A stretch of 64,000 nt of DNA from Spongiibacter thalassae (lineage in GTDB: Bacteria > Pseudomonadota > Gammaproteobacteria > Pseudomonadales > Spongiibacteraceae): positions 248,001 to 312,000 of the forward strand of contig NZ_JAAWWK010000003.1 in assembly GCF_012272835.1 (NCBI RefSeq), given 5' to 3'. This document shows positions 7,871 through 16,294 of this stretch, one piece after another. Numbering within the stretch: the first letter of the stretch is position 1; each line of letters starts with the position of its first letter. The translations under genes and the position numbers were made by a program. The notes under the pieces were generated by a model. The model ran no database searches. It was given only the letters and a program-made list of their open reading frames with translations, and was not told the origin of the DNA.

Positions 7871-9253
7871 GTGAATTACGACGTATTGGTTATCGGCAGT
7901 GGGCCAGCGGGAGAAAGCGCGGCACTCAACGCCATCAAACACGGGCAGACTGTAGCTGTCATTGAAGCTCAGGAGCAGGTCGGCGGTGCCTGTACCCACC
8001 AGGGAACGATACCGTCCAAGGCCCTGCGGCATATGGTGCGCTCGGCAATTGCCTTCAACAATACGCCGATTTTTCGTGACATTGGCGATCCGCGCACGTT
8101 GACATACCCTCGGTTGCTCAGCCATACCAATGAGGTGATTTCCCGCCAGGTCAGTATGCGCAGTCGTTTTTACTACCGAAACAATATTCGGGTACTTCGG
8201 GGGCAGGCGTCGTTTCTGGATGAGCGGGCGGTCAGCGTCCAGACCCACGACGGTAAGGTTGAGCGTCTCACCGCAGAAAAAGTGGTGATTGCGACAGGGT
8301 CGCGCCCCTACCGCCCGGACAACATCGACTTCGATCATCCCCGGGTATACGACAGCGACAGCATTCTGAAGATGACCAATACACCGAAGAAGGTCATTGT
8401 GTACGGCGCGGGGGTTATTGGTTGTGAGTATGCGTCGATTTTCTCCGGGATAGGCATCAAGGTGGAATTGATAAACACCCGCGACCGTCTGCTGGAGTTT
8501 CTCGACGACGAGATTTCCGACGCCCTCAGCTACCACCTGCGACACCTTGGGGTGATGATCCGCCATCGGGAAAGTTACAGCGAGGTGGAGTGCAGCGATC
8601 GTCAGGTGCTTCTGAAGCTGGAGAGCGGCAAGCGCCTGCATGCGGATGCCCTATTGTGGTGCAATGGGCGAAGTGGAAATACCGAAGCACTGAATCTCGA
8701 TGCCGTTGGTCTGAAGACCGACCACCGGGGGCAGCTGCTGGTCGATGAGCACTATCAGACCAGCGTGCCAGGGATTTACGCCGCCGGTGATGTAATCGGC
8801 TGGCCCAGCCTCGCCAGTGCGGCCTACGACCAGGGCAGGGCGGCCTCAGCCTCGGCGCGAGGCAAGGAGCAGTGTCGTTTCGTCAATGATGTGCCCACGG
8901 GAATCTACACGATACCGGAGATCAGTTCAGTGGGGCAGACCGAAACCGAGCTGACCGAGGCGAAAATTCCCTACGAGGTCGGGCGAGCCTTTTTCAAAGA
9001 TACCGCCAGGGGCCAGATCAGCGGCGAGACCGTCGGTATGCTCAAGCTACTCTTTCATGTCGAGACCATGGAAATACTCGGTATTCACTGCTTCGGTGCC
9101 GAGGCGGCGGAAATCATCCATATCGGCCAAGCCATTATGAAGCAGACCAACGGGGGCAACAGCCTGCGTTATTTTATCAATACCACATTTAACTACCCCA
9201 CGATGGCCGAGGCCTACCGCACCGCGGCCCTGAACGGCTTAAATCGGCTGTAG
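7871..9253 (+). CDS. sthA: Si-specific soluble NAD(P)+ transhydrogenase
   Basis: This flavoprotein of 460 residues moves reducing equivalents between NADPH and NAD+ in the cytoplasm. It has the FAD-binding GSGPAGE near the N-terminus and the NAD(P)-binding [11 protein letters not shown] in the middle. The segment [15 protein letters not shown] matches SthA, where the second redox cysteine of lipoamide dehydrogenases is replaced (here threonine at residue 46), so it is not a disulfide reductase. The FAD site [15 protein letters not shown] and the C-terminal dimer domain are intact. I prefer the GTG at 7871 to an in-frame ATG at 7814, because the protein then begins at the beta strand of the FAD fold and matches the usual length of about 465 residues. 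Confidence 0.95.
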   Translation: MNYDVLVIGSGPAGESAALNAIKHGQTVAVIEAQEQVGGACTHQGTIPSKALRHMVRSAIAFNNTPIFRDIGDPRTLTYPRLLSHTNEVISRQVSMRSRFYYRNNIRVLRGQASFLDERAVSVQTHDGKVERLTAEKVVIATGSRPYRPDNIDFDHPRVYDSDSILKMTNTPKKVIVYGAGVIGCEYASIFSGIGIKVELINTRDRLLEFLDDEISDALSYHLRHLGVMIRHRESYSEVECSDRQVLLKLESGKRLHADALLWCNGRSGNTEALNLDAVGLKTDHRGQLLVDEHYQTSVPGIYAAGDVIGWPSLASAAYDQGRAASASARGKEQCRFVNDVPTGIYTIPEISSVGQTETELTEAKIPYEVGRAFFKDTARGQISGETVGMLKLLFHVETMEILGIHCFGAEAAEIIHIGQAIMKQTNGGNSLRYFINTTFNYPTMAEAYRTAALNGLNRL

Positions 9254-9320
9254 GGGCCAGAAATGACAAAGTTGGGCTCAAGGCTGAGGGCAAAAAGGCA
9301 GTGGTAGGTATAAATTTTTA

Positions 9321-9349
9321 TTGACACAGGCGGTGTCAAGGAATAAATA
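9321..9349 (+). promoter_or_regulatory. Sigma-70-like promoter with a palindromic operator-like site before the PA3496-family gene
   Basis: A consensus -35 box TTGACA (9321-9326) is separated by exactly 17 bases from a -10-like TAAATA (9344-9349). The -35 box is part of a perfect inverted repeat TTGACAC-AGGCG-GTGTCAA (9321-9339). A dimeric regulator bound there would block RNA polymerase. It lies about 70 bases upstream of the ATG at 9420. The promoter call rests on box match and spacing only. Confidence 0.5.
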
Positions 9350-9419
9350 GTGGCCTTGACAGCCGCTCTTTGAATTGGCGGGTGTGCTTCCATAATTAGT
9401 CGTGCAGGAGTGTGCAAAA

Positions 9420-9614
9420 ATGGCTAAAGAATTGGCGGTATCCGATACTTCAGATGACCTCGACGATGATTTTTTCGAGGACAATAGCGTCAGCTTTGAC
9501 GATCATCCGGCACACGGTGGTCGGGACAACAGCATTCGCCGAAAAATTGAAGAGCGGCTGGAACGGCGGCGGCTGATGGAAGAGCTGGACATGCTCGACG
9601 ACCTGGATTGGTAA
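9420..9614 (+). CDS. PA3496-family small acidic protein
   Basis: This is a protein of 64 residues, very acidic in the first third (DDLDDDFFED) and then basic and helical (RRKIEERLERRRLMEE), ending in the acidic motif LDDLDW. The same layout, an acidic head and a charged helix with a D/W-rich tail, defines the PA3496 family of Pseudomonas, which databases label a putative envelope integrity protein without strong functional proof. There is no signal peptide or membrane segment, so it is probably cytoplasmic. The ATG at 9420 has AGGAG upstream. It sits alone behind its own promoter and is followed by a weak terminator. Confidence 0.75.
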   Translation: MAKELAVSDTSDDLDDDFFEDNSVSFDDHPAHGGRDNSIRRKIEERLERRRLMEELDMLDDLDW

Positions 9615-9617
9615 GCG

Positions 9618-9641
9618 GGGCCTTACGGGCCCTCAGCTTTT
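9618..9641 (+). terminator. Weak terminator after the PA3496-family gene
   Basis: The hairpin GGGCC-TTACG-GGCCC begins three bases after the stop codon and is followed by TCAGCTTTT. The stem is short but GC-rich, so this is a probable but not strong rho-independent terminator. Confidence 0.4.
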
Positions 9642-9823
9642 GTTAAAAATGTCTTTGCTGGCACATCTTTAGCAGTTTATCTGCCGAATTCCCTTTATCT
9701 TCTTTCCGTCTGTTGCCGCGGGCCTGCGGCAAGGCTACCATTGCTGACTATGTAATCATTTCGTGTGGTGTGTCATAGCTTGGCCGCCGCGTGCGTGTGT
9801 TGGCAAACAGACAGGAAAGACAG

Positions 9824-10609
9824 ATGAACTGGAAAATGTTATCAGCAATTGTCGCGGTAGGCGTGCTCGCCGGCGTCGTATGGTTTGTTGTCGAGCGAGC
9901 AGGTAACAGCCCGTACAATGACACGAACCTTGCTGAAGCAACGGACCTGGATGACCAGCCGCCGAAAAAACAGGTGAAAGAGACCCTTGCCGTTGAGTCG
10001 GAACCCGATTATCAGCAAGAGGCTGCAAAAGCCCCCGAGCCACCCAAGGCCATCGACGGAAGCGATACTCAGCTGCGCGAGGCCGCCGCGGCCTTGTCAC
10101 CAAAACTTGCCGAATGGGTAAGCCCGGATCATCAAGTGCGCAAATGGGTCGCCCTGATCGATCAGATGGCCGCCTACCGCCTGCCCAGCAAACACCTGCC
10201 CGTGGTGTTTAACAAAGAGCCCTTTCTGGCAATCAAAACTGAGCGCGGCCTGATAAACGATCCTGGCAATTTTCGCCGCTGGGACCCGGTGGTGAATACG
10301 GTAACCGGCATCGAGCCGAAAAAGCTCGCGATTTATTACAAAAAATGGTCTCCCTTTCTGGAGTCCAGCTATAACGAACTGGGCAACCCCCAGTCATTTG
10401 ATAACCAGCTTAGAACCACTATTGAGCATTTGTTGATCGTTGAACCCATTCCTGCAGACACCGAGTTGAAACGCCCGAAAGTATTCTACGAATACGCTGA
10501 CCCGGTGCTGGAGGGGGCAGATCCCCTCAGCAAGTGGTTGTGGCGTCTCGGGCCTGAGAATATGAAGAAATTACAGGCTTGGTTGAAGGAGCTGCAGTCT
10601 TACCTCTAG
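9824..10609 (+). CDS. DUF3014 domain-containing membrane-anchored protein
   Basis: This protein of 261 residues has one N-terminal membrane segment (about residues 5-24, LSAIVAVGVLAGVVWFVV). A proline- and glutamate-rich linker of about 60 residues follows, then a DUF3014 domain from about residue 80. The family pattern is visible in HQVRKWVALIDQMAAYRLPSKHLPV and in the aromatic tail. The function of DUF3014 is unknown, and the topology suggests a periplasmic domain held at the inner membrane. The ATG at 9824 has AGGAAAG upstream. It ends at a shared convergent terminator with the MaoC gene and appears to be a single-gene unit. Confidence 0.78.
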   Translation: MNWKMLSAIVAVGVLAGVVWFVVERAGNSPYNDTNLAEATDLDDQPPKKQVKETLAVESEPDYQQEAAKAPEPPKAIDGSDTQLREAAAALSPKLAEWVSPDHQVRKWVALIDQMAAYRLPSKHLPVVFNKEPFLAIKTERGLINDPGNFRRWDPVVNTVTGIEPKKLAIYYKKWSPFLESSYNELGNPQSFDNQLRTTIEHLLIVEPIPADTELKRPKVFYEYADPVLEGADPLSKWLWRLGPENMKKLQAWLKELQSYL

Positions 10610-10647
10610 CAGGCGGTGAGTTTCCATTGGCACTGCTCTTTGGCATT

Positions 10648-10682
10648 AAAAACCGGCATTTATCCTGTAAATGCTGGTTTTT
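10648..10682. terminator. Bidirectional terminator between the DUF3014 and MaoC genes
   Basis: Arms of 15 bases (10648-10662 and 10668-10682) pair around the loop TCCTG. The stem begins with five A and ends with five T, so it can act as a terminator in both directions. One pair is a G-T wobble. It lies between convergent genes ending at 10609 and 10709. Confidence 0.8.
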
Positions 10683-10708
10683 GCGTTGCGAGCAGATAAG
10701 TCAACAGC

Positions 10709-11593
10709 TTACCCGGCCGCCGGTTCAAGAGCCGTAGTGAGACGGCCACTGAGATGGGGCTTGCCCGACGCTTCGTCGCGCAACTCAAAGGAGGTCGCGT
10801 CGCCATCGCGCTGGTAGCACAGCAACGTGCGTGCAGGCAGGAACACTGGCGTCTTGAATTCAGCTGTACAGTCGACCTGGTCGGCCTGATCGTGGTCGAG
10901 CAGCTTGGCAATACACAGTGCCTTGCTCCACATGCCGTGCACGACCATGCGGCGGAAGCCCAGTAATTTTGCGCTGGGGTTGCTCAGATGAATCGGGTTG
11001 AAGTCGCCCGAGGCCACGGCGTATCTGCGAGCGGTAAATTTACTGATGGCTACCGGGTCGCACTGGGCGTATTGGATAGGCGTTGGGCGTTGCCCGGCTT
11101 TTTTTCCGCTGCTGCCCTTGCGCCGGGACAGATAACAGCTGATATCTTCCCAGACAAGCTCCTGGTTGATGAACGCCCGGCAAATAAACGTAAATTCCGT
11201 GCCGCGGTCGGTGTCGTCGTGGGATTGCAGCTCGGCCTCCATGCGCAGTGTTTCCCCGGCGGTAATACCGCGGTGCTGAATGATGCGGTTACTGAGGTGG
11301 ACGCAGCCCATTGCCGGAACCGGAAAGTCAGAGGCGGTCATCAGTACCATTTGCAATCTGAATGCTAGAATATGCAAAAAACTGGGAGGCAGGGTATCCC
11401 TTTGCGGGTCGAAGCCACAGGCCTTGGCATAGCGCCGCTGTTGATGGCGAGAAACCTGAAAGGTGTCGACCACTACCCGTCGATGGGGAAAGTGGCGATT
11501 TCCGCCAGGTACACCTTTGGCGAGTGCGGCTTTGGCCAGCAACGGTGCAAGTGCGGGCATACGCTTGAGTTTTAGTTCCTGAGCTTGGCTCAT
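10709..11593 (-). CDS. MaoC-like (double hotdog) enoyl-CoA/ACP hydratase
   Basis: This protein of 294 residues carries the hydratase 2 signature in its second half: ASGDFNPIHLSNPSAKLLGF followed by MVVHGMW (about residues 197-224), with the Asp/His pair used to hydrate trans-2-enoyl thioesters. The N-terminal half, without the motif, looks like the second hotdog fold of eukaryotic and mycobacterial two-domain hydratases such as HtdX. It would catalyse the (R)-specific hydration or dehydration step of fatty-acyl metabolism in the cytoplasm. FabG4 and thiolase genes lie nearby on either side of an AraC-type regulator, and the three enzymes could form one beta-oxidation-like or short synthesis route. 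Confidence 0.83.
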   Translation of the reverse strand: MSQAQELKLKRMPALAPLLAKAALAKGVPGGNRHFPHRRVVVDTFQVSRHQQRRYAKACGFDPQRDTLPPSFLHILAFRLQMVLMTASDFPVPAMGCVHLSNRIIQHRGITAGETLRMEAELQSHDDTDRGTEFTFICRAFINQELVWEDISCYLSRRKGSSGKKAGQRPTPIQYAQCDPVAISKFTARRYAVASGDFNPIHLSNPSAKLLGFRRMVVHGMWSKALCIAKLLDHDQADQVDCTAEFKTPVFLPARTLLCYQRDGDATSFELRDEASGKPHLSGRLTTALEPAAG

Positions 11594-11747
11594 GCTACTC
11601 TATCTCCTTATCGTGGCTGCCCCGCAGTATAATGAACTGTGGCACAAGAGAAATTCGCTGCAGTAACAGGTGGTAACCTGCGCTGCGGCCAACTGGCATC
11701 ATCGACGGCCAATCACAATTCACTGGTAACAGCAGATAGCGAGTGTA

Positions 11748-12785
11748 ATGAGCGAAACCACGGATAGACCTGTTTCAGAATTAAGCGACTCCAGCTTCCT
11801 CGTTCAGCTGGTTTATCCTGCAATTAAGGAAATGGGGCTGGACGTTGAACGCATTGTCAACGAATGCAAAATTTCGCCCACCCTGTTGCAAGATCGCACA
11901 GCGCGCTTTCCACACGCGGCCCAGGCTCAGTTCTGGCGGGTGCTTGAAACGGTTTCCGAAGATCCGAACATTGGGCTGCATCTGGCTAATCACGTGCCGG
12001 TCTACCGCGGTCAGGTACTGGAGTATTTGTTTCTCAGTAGCCCTAATTTTGGTGAGGGGTTACGGCGCTCGCAAAATTACCAGCGGCTGGTTACCGACGC
12101 CATGCAATTCCACCTTCAAACCGGTGAGGAATACTCCCGTTTGATGCTGGATTTTGTCGGTGAGGACTTGCCGGAACAGCGTCATCGTAACGAGTGTTTT
12201 CTGCGCTTTCTGCAACGCTATTTTGAGGCGGTGACCGATGGCGCGTTCGCCGCCCACGAGGTCAAGTTTCGGCACGAACTCGTCGGCGATATTGCGGAAT
12301 ACGAGGCGGTGTTTAACTGCCCGGTGAGTTTCGAGCAGGACGAACAGTGCCTGGTCTTTGCCAGTGAAATTCTTGCGACGCCGTCAACCCACGCGGAGCC
12401 CGACCTGCTTAAACTGCACGAAAAGGTCGCAAGTAAACAGCTTGAGCGCTTGTCTCGTCAGGATGTGGTGAACGACGTCAAACAGGTTATTGCGGAAATG
12501 CTCGAACTGGGACAGCCCAGCCTGGAGAGTGTGTCCGAGCGGCTGAATATGAACGAAAGGGTGCTTCGCTCCAGGTTGACCGAAGCGGGCACCAGTTTTA
12601 ACCAGGTGCTGGCAGATTACCGTTGCATTCTCGCCAAACGCCTGCTGGCTCGCACGGAAGAAAGTATCAGTGATGTGGTCTACCTAACCGGCTTCTCCGA
12701 GCCCAGTACCTTCTACCGGGCATTCAAGCGCTGGACGGGCCTGACGCCGGTAGAGTACCGCCAGAACAAGCAGCAAGGTGATTAG
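11748..12785 (+). CDS. AraC-family transcriptional regulator with AraC_binding_2-type N-terminal domain
   Basis: This regulator of 345 residues has a C-terminal double helix-turn-helix. The second helix pair is seen in ISDVVYLTGFSEPSTFYRAFKRWTGLTPVEYR, a standard AraC/XylS signature, and the first in PSLESVSERLNMNERVLRSRL. The N-terminal 230 residues match the ligand domain found in regulators such as OruR/ArgR-like and lipid-response regulators. It is transcribed divergently from the MaoC gene and lies between MaoC and FabG4, so it probably controls the surrounding fatty-acyl genes. An inverted repeat CAGGT-GGTA-ACCTG at 11667-11680 in the divergent gap is a possible binding site. Confidence 0.85.
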   Translation: MSETTDRPVSELSDSSFLVQLVYPAIKEMGLDVERIVNECKISPTLLQDRTARFPHAAQAQFWRVLETVSEDPNIGLHLANHVPVYRGQVLEYLFLSSPNFGEGLRRSQNYQRLVTDAMQFHLQTGEEYSRLMLDFVGEDLPEQRHRNECFLRFLQRYFEAVTDGAFAAHEVKFRHELVGDIAEYEAVFNCPVSFEQDEQCLVFASEILATPSTHAEPDLLKLHEKVASKQLERLSRQDVVNDVKQVIAEMLELGQPSLESVSERLNMNERVLRSRLTEAGTSFNQVLADYRCILAKRLLARTEESISDVVYLTGFSEPSTFYRAFKRWTGLTPVEYRQNKQQGD

Positions 12786-12806
12786 GGCCTGTGAAGAACA
12801 GGCCCT
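12784..12806. terminator. Hairpin between convergent AraC and FabG4 genes
   Basis: The stem AGGGCCTGT/ACAGGCCCT has nine perfect pairs with loop GAAGA and overlaps the stop codon of the regulator gene. There is no T-run, so it may act as a transcription barrier or RNA-end stabiliser. A second GGGGC/GCCCC hairpin at 12817-12830 overlaps the end of fabG4. Confidence 0.45.
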
Positions 12807-12821
12807 GGTTACCAGCGGGGC

Positions 12822-14207
12822 TTAGGCCCCGAACCACGACTGGCCGCACACCCTCAGGGTATTGCCATTAACACCCCGGGCAGCGGGGTTGCCAAAGAAG
12901 GCGATGGCCTCGGCAACATCGAGGGGCAGGCCGCCTTGAGACAGGGAATTGAGGCGACGACCAAACATGCGGGTCATTAACGGAATCGCCGCCGTCATTG
13001 CGGTTTCGATAAATCCGGGCGCCACCGCGTTAACCGTAATGCCCTTGGCCTTTAAGGTCTCATCGCGACTCATAAAGTCGACGTAGCCAATAACGCCAGC
13101 CTTTGACGCCGCATAGTTGGTTTGCCCGCGCTGGCCGCCTATACCATTCATAGACGACACTCCAACAATGCTGCCGCCATTGCGGATCAGGTCCTGTTGC
13201 AGCAGGGCTGAGGTCACCTGCTGGGCGGCGGCGAGATTGATGTTCAGGGTTAATTGCCATTGCTGCTCGCTCATATTGGCAATGGTCTTGTCCCGGGTGA
13301 CACCGGCGTTGTGTACGATCATATCGATACCGCCGAGGGCCGTTACCGCGTCGCAAATTTTCTGTGTTGCATCCTCACTGGTAATATCGGCGACCAGAGG
13401 CTTGCCATTGATTCGCGCCATCACCCTGGCCAGATCTACCTCCATTGGGGCGACGTCGAGACCGACCACTGTGGCACCGTCGCGGGCGAGGGTTTCGGCA
13501 ATGGCTTCGCCAATCCCCCGAGAAACACCGGTCACCAGGGCGATTTTGCCCGCCAGCGGCTTGTGCCAGTCTACCGTGTCGGTATTGCCAGCAACGCTGA
13601 TGTTAACCACCTGGCCTGTGATATAGGCTGATTTCGGAGACAGGAAAAAACGCAGTGCAGCGGCCATGTTGGCCTCGGCGCCCTCTGCAACTGTCAACAG
13701 TTGGGCGGTGCTGCCCCGGGCGCCGCATTCCTTGGCGAGGGAGCGGCTAAGCCCCTCCAGGGCGCGCTGACTGGCGGCCTGTTCGGCTGTGGCAGCGTGA
13801 AGATGGGGGCGACCGAGAATGATAATTCTGCCGCACGGGGCCAATTTCCGAATATTGTTGTGAAAAAAATGATAGGCCTGAACAAGTTGCCTGGCTTCGC
13901 TGAAACCGCTGCCGTCAAACACCAGTGCATCGTAGCGCTCGCTGTCGGCTGCGCTGCTGACGCCGTCTCCCAGCTGGGCCTTGGCGGAGTCGGTCAGGCT
14001 GCATTGTGCTTCGCCCTGTGCAATGACCGTCGCGGCGCTGTCAAGCAGTTGCGCATTGTCGCTGGCACCCAGCAAGAGCTTGCCAGCGAAAAAAGTATTT
14101 TGCTCAGGGCTATAGCGGCGCAACTCGGTGGGCGCGTTGACACCCAGCGCGCCGAGCACTTTTTTGCCGGCATTTGAGTTGATTGCAGCCTCGATTCGAT
14201 CTGTCAC
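12822..14207 (-). CDS. fabG4: High-molecular-weight 3-oxoacyl-ACP/CoA reductase (FabG4 type)
   Basis: This protein of 461 residues is nearly twice the size of ordinary FabG. Residues 1-205 form a degenerate flavodoxin-like domain. From about residue 210 comes a complete SDR domain with the cofactor loop VTGVSRGIGEA, NAGV, and the catalytic S...YAASK (about residues 365-385). FabG4 of mycobacteria has this layout and reduces 3-oxoacyl-CoA with NADH. Here it should reduce 3-oxoacyl thioesters alongside the MaoC hydratase and the thiolase. It is divergent from the thiolase gene, with a 180-base gap that should hold both promoters. Confidence 0.88.
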   Translation of the reverse strand: MTDRIEAAINSNAGKKVLGALGVNAPTELRRYSPEQNTFFAGKLLLGASDNAQLLDSAATVIAQGEAQCSLTDSAKAQLGDGVSSAADSERYDALVFDGSGFSEARQLVQAYHFFHNNIRKLAPCGRIIILGRPHLHAATAEQAASQRALEGLSRSLAKECGARGSTAQLLTVAEGAEANMAAALRFFLSPKSAYITGQVVNISVAGNTDTVDWHKPLAGKIALVTGVSRGIGEAIAETLARDGATVVGLDVAPMEVDLARVMARINGKPLVADITSEDATQKICDAVTALGGIDMIVHNAGVTRDKTIANMSEQQWQLTLNINLAAAQQVTSALLQQDLIRNGGSIVGVSSMNGIGGQRGQTNYAASKAGVIGYVDFMSRDETLKAKGITVNAVAPGFIETAMTAAIPLMTRMFGRRLNSLSQGGLPLDVAEAIAFFGNPAARGVNGNTLRVCGQSWFGA

Positions 14208-14387
14208 CTTGATTTCTCCTGGTTATAGTGGGCATGGGGAACGGGGAGTGGCCCGGATTGTCCCTATACTACCCGTTACACTGCGACAGGCTATTGACGC
14301 GGCAGACGCGGAATCACTGTCGTCTCAGCCAATGTGACAACTACAAGGCTTGCTACACTGGCGCGGCTTATTCATAGAGGAACCATC

Positions 14388-15686
14388 ATGGCGCAATCAA
14401 TTCAACGCGTAGCAATTATTGGCGGCAACCGCATTCCATTCTGTCGCTCCAATACGGCGTACTTTGGCGCCAGCAACCAGGATATGCTCGGTGCGGCGAT
14501 AGAAGGGCTGGTGCAACGCTATCAGCTGCAAGGGCTGCAGCTGGGCGAGGTCGCTGCTGGAGCAGTGATGAAACACAGCCGTGATTTTAACCTCACTCGA
14601 GAGTCGGTATTGAGCACGTCGTTGAACCCGGCCACACCCTGTTTCGATGTTCAGCAGGCCTGTGGCACCGGCTTGCAGGCCATCAACCTCGTCGCCAATA
14701 AAATTGCCCTTGGTCAAATTGACGCCGGAATCGCCGGCGGCGTCGATACCACCTCTGATGCGCCTATTGGGGTCAGTGAGGGATTGCGCAAGATATTGTT
14801 GCAGGTCAATAAGGCCCGCAGTCTGGGTGAGCGAGTGAAGCCCTTTGCCAAATTGCGTCCGCGGGATCTCGGCGTGCAAATACCCGTCAATTCCGAGCCG
14901 CGCACCGGGTTGTCCATGGGTGAACACACAGAGGTTACCGCGAAACAGTGGCAAATCCCCCGCAACGAGCAGGATGAGCTGGCCTATTTAAGTCATCGCA
15001 ACCTTGCTGCTGCCTATGACCGCGGCTTTTTCAATGACCTGGTTAGTCCATTTCGCGGCATCAGCAAGGATAATATTCTGCGTCCCGAAACTACCCTTGA
15101 AAAGCTGGCGACGCTGAAGCCGGCTTTTGATCGCGACAGCGGGCAGGGCACTCTGACCGCGGGCAATTCGTCTACCCTGACTGATGGCGCCTCAGTGGTG
15201 TTGTTGGCCAGCGAAGAGTGGGCAAAGTCCCGTGGCTTGCCGGTGACGGCCTACTTGAGCTTCGTCGAGACCGCCGCTGTAGATTTCTACGGCAAGGACA
15301 ATGCCGCGTACAAAGAAGGCTTGCTGCTGGCACCGGCCTACGCCGTGCCACGTATGCTGGAGCGCTCGGGCTTGTCGCTGCAGGATTTCGATTTTTACGA
15401 AATTCACGAGGCCTTTGCCGCCCAGGTACTAGCTACGCTAAAAGCCTGGGAAGACGAGAGTTTCTGCAAGGACCGGCTCGGTTTGGATCGCCCACTGGGC
15501 GCGATTGACCGCACGAAGCTGAATGTCAACGGTAGCTCCCTTGCGGCGGGTCACCCCTTTGCGGCCACCGGTGGCCGCATTGTGGCGACTCTGGCGAAAA
15601 TGCTTGAAGAAAAGGGCAGTGGCCGAGGGCTGATTTCCATCTGTGCGGCAGGTGGACAGGGGGTCACGGCAATCGTTGAGCGCTAA
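14388..15686 (+). CDS. Acetyl-CoA C-acyltransferase (thiolase, FadI/FadA2-like)
   Basis: This thiolase of 432 residues cleaves or forms 3-oxoacyl-CoA. The nucleophilic cysteine is in QQACGTGLQAI (C92), the His of the oxyanion site is in YEIHEAFAAQ, the NVNGSSLAAGHPFAATGGR loop is complete, and the second active cysteine is in ISICAAGGQG near the C-terminus. The chosen ATG has AGAGG eight bases upstream. An in-frame ATG at 14334 lacks a good binding site. It lies divergent from fabG4 and is followed by a strong hairpin terminator. With MaoC and FabG4 it supplies three of the four activities of a beta-oxidation cycle. Confidence 0.9.
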   Translation: MAQSIQRVAIIGGNRIPFCRSNTAYFGASNQDMLGAAIEGLVQRYQLQGLQLGEVAAGAVMKHSRDFNLTRESVLSTSLNPATPCFDVQQACGTGLQAINLVANKIALGQIDAGIAGGVDTTSDAPIGVSEGLRKILLQVNKARSLGERVKPFAKLRPRDLGVQIPVNSEPRTGLSMGEHTEVTAKQWQIPRNEQDELAYLSHRNLAAAYDRGFFNDLVSPFRGISKDNILRPETTLEKLATLKPAFDRDSGQGTLTAGNSSTLTDGASVVLLASEEWAKSRGLPVTAYLSFVETAAVDFYGKDNAAYKEGLLLAPAYAVPRMLERSGLSLQDFDFYEIHEAFAAQVLATLKAWEDESFCKDRLGLDRPLGAIDRTKLNVNGSSLAAGHPFAATGGRIVATLAKMLEEKGSGRGLISICAAGGQGVTAIVER

Positions 15687-15709
15687 AGCACGCTCTTGAT
15701 TCAATCTGC

Positions 15710-15743
15710 AAACGGTGGCTGAGTGATCAGTCGCCGTTTTTTT
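15710..15743 (+). terminator. Rho-independent terminator after the thiolase gene
   Basis: Arms 15710-15722 and 15727-15739 pair with loop GTGA and two wobble-type mismatches, followed by a run of seven T (15737-15743). It overlaps the 3' end of the convergent Kazal-lipoprotein gene. Confidence 0.75.
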
Positions 15744-16050
15744 GTACCTTGATTTCCCCTTTTCCATATGAGGCACAGTCGCCCTTCTCAAAACCGATTA
15801 CCTTGCTGTCTGAACAGGCTGAACAGGCGTTGCTGTAGGTTTTGTGATTTGTTGAATTGCAGGGGCTGCGAACGCAGCGTGTGCCGTTGTCAATGTGGCC
15901 GCAGACAGGGCGATATTCCCGAGTGCAAAACTCTGGTCGCGGCGTTTCGCAACTGATAAATCCCTCTTCAACCGGGGCCGGTTCGGGGGGTGTTGTACTA
16001 CAGGCCACGGTCAATAGTGTGAACAGGGCGACAATATACAGGTTCTTCAT
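15727..16050 (-). CDS. Small lipoprotein with a Kazal-like cysteine pattern
   Basis: This protein of 107 residues has a lipoprotein signal (hydrophobic core then LLTVAC, cysteine at residue 17) and a small cysteine-rich domain. The pattern CTREYRPVCG, then TYSNACSAC, then GDC resembles Kazal-type serine protease inhibitor domains, with two extra cysteines inserted (CVRSPCN). The mature cysteine is followed by serine, so sorting to the outer membrane is expected. Kazal domains in bacteria are scattered and usually unstudied. A role in inhibiting a foreign or self protease is possible, but a merely structural domain is equally so. Confidence 0.7.
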   Translation of the reverse strand: MKNLYIVALFTLLTVACSTTPPEPAPVEEGFISCETPRPEFCTREYRPVCGHIDNGTRCVRSPCNSTNHKTYSNACSACSDSKVIGFEKGDCASYGKGEIKVQKNGD

Positions 16051-16117
16051 GGTGTGTCCGGTTTGGGTTTGCTTGGCATCCTACGCCAATTGGGTGCTCT
16101 AGCAGAAGTTTTCTGCC

Positions 16118-16154
16118 ATAGCTTTGGTTGATCGTTACGAGCGGTATAATCGAT
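16118..16154 (+). promoter_or_regulatory. Candidate dps promoter with OxyR-like half-sites
   Basis: A perfect -10 box TATAAT lies at 16145-16150 with no good -35 box, as expected for an activated promoter. Overlapping it is ATAG-N7-TGAT-N7-AGCG-N7-CGAT, which keeps the spacing of the OxyR consensus and matches 11 of its 16 specified bases. That match is modest. A leader of about 140 bases would separate the start point from the dps ATG. Confidence 0.35.
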
Positions 16155-16294
16155 TTTAACTACCTTTTTGGAATCTTTACTCTTATGTCTGTCTACCCCA
16201 TAGCGGTAAGACGCCGCTCGGTGTGGCCCAGTCCACCCCGCGGCGAAAATAGCAACGCTGGAATTCTATTTAGAACAGCTCCAAGGAGAGACGT

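Noticed and set aside
7871-9253. Dihydrolipoamide dehydrogenase (E3) for the pyruvate dehydrogenase complex
   Set aside because: The second redox cysteine is absent (CTHQGT), which fits the transhydrogenase SthA instead.
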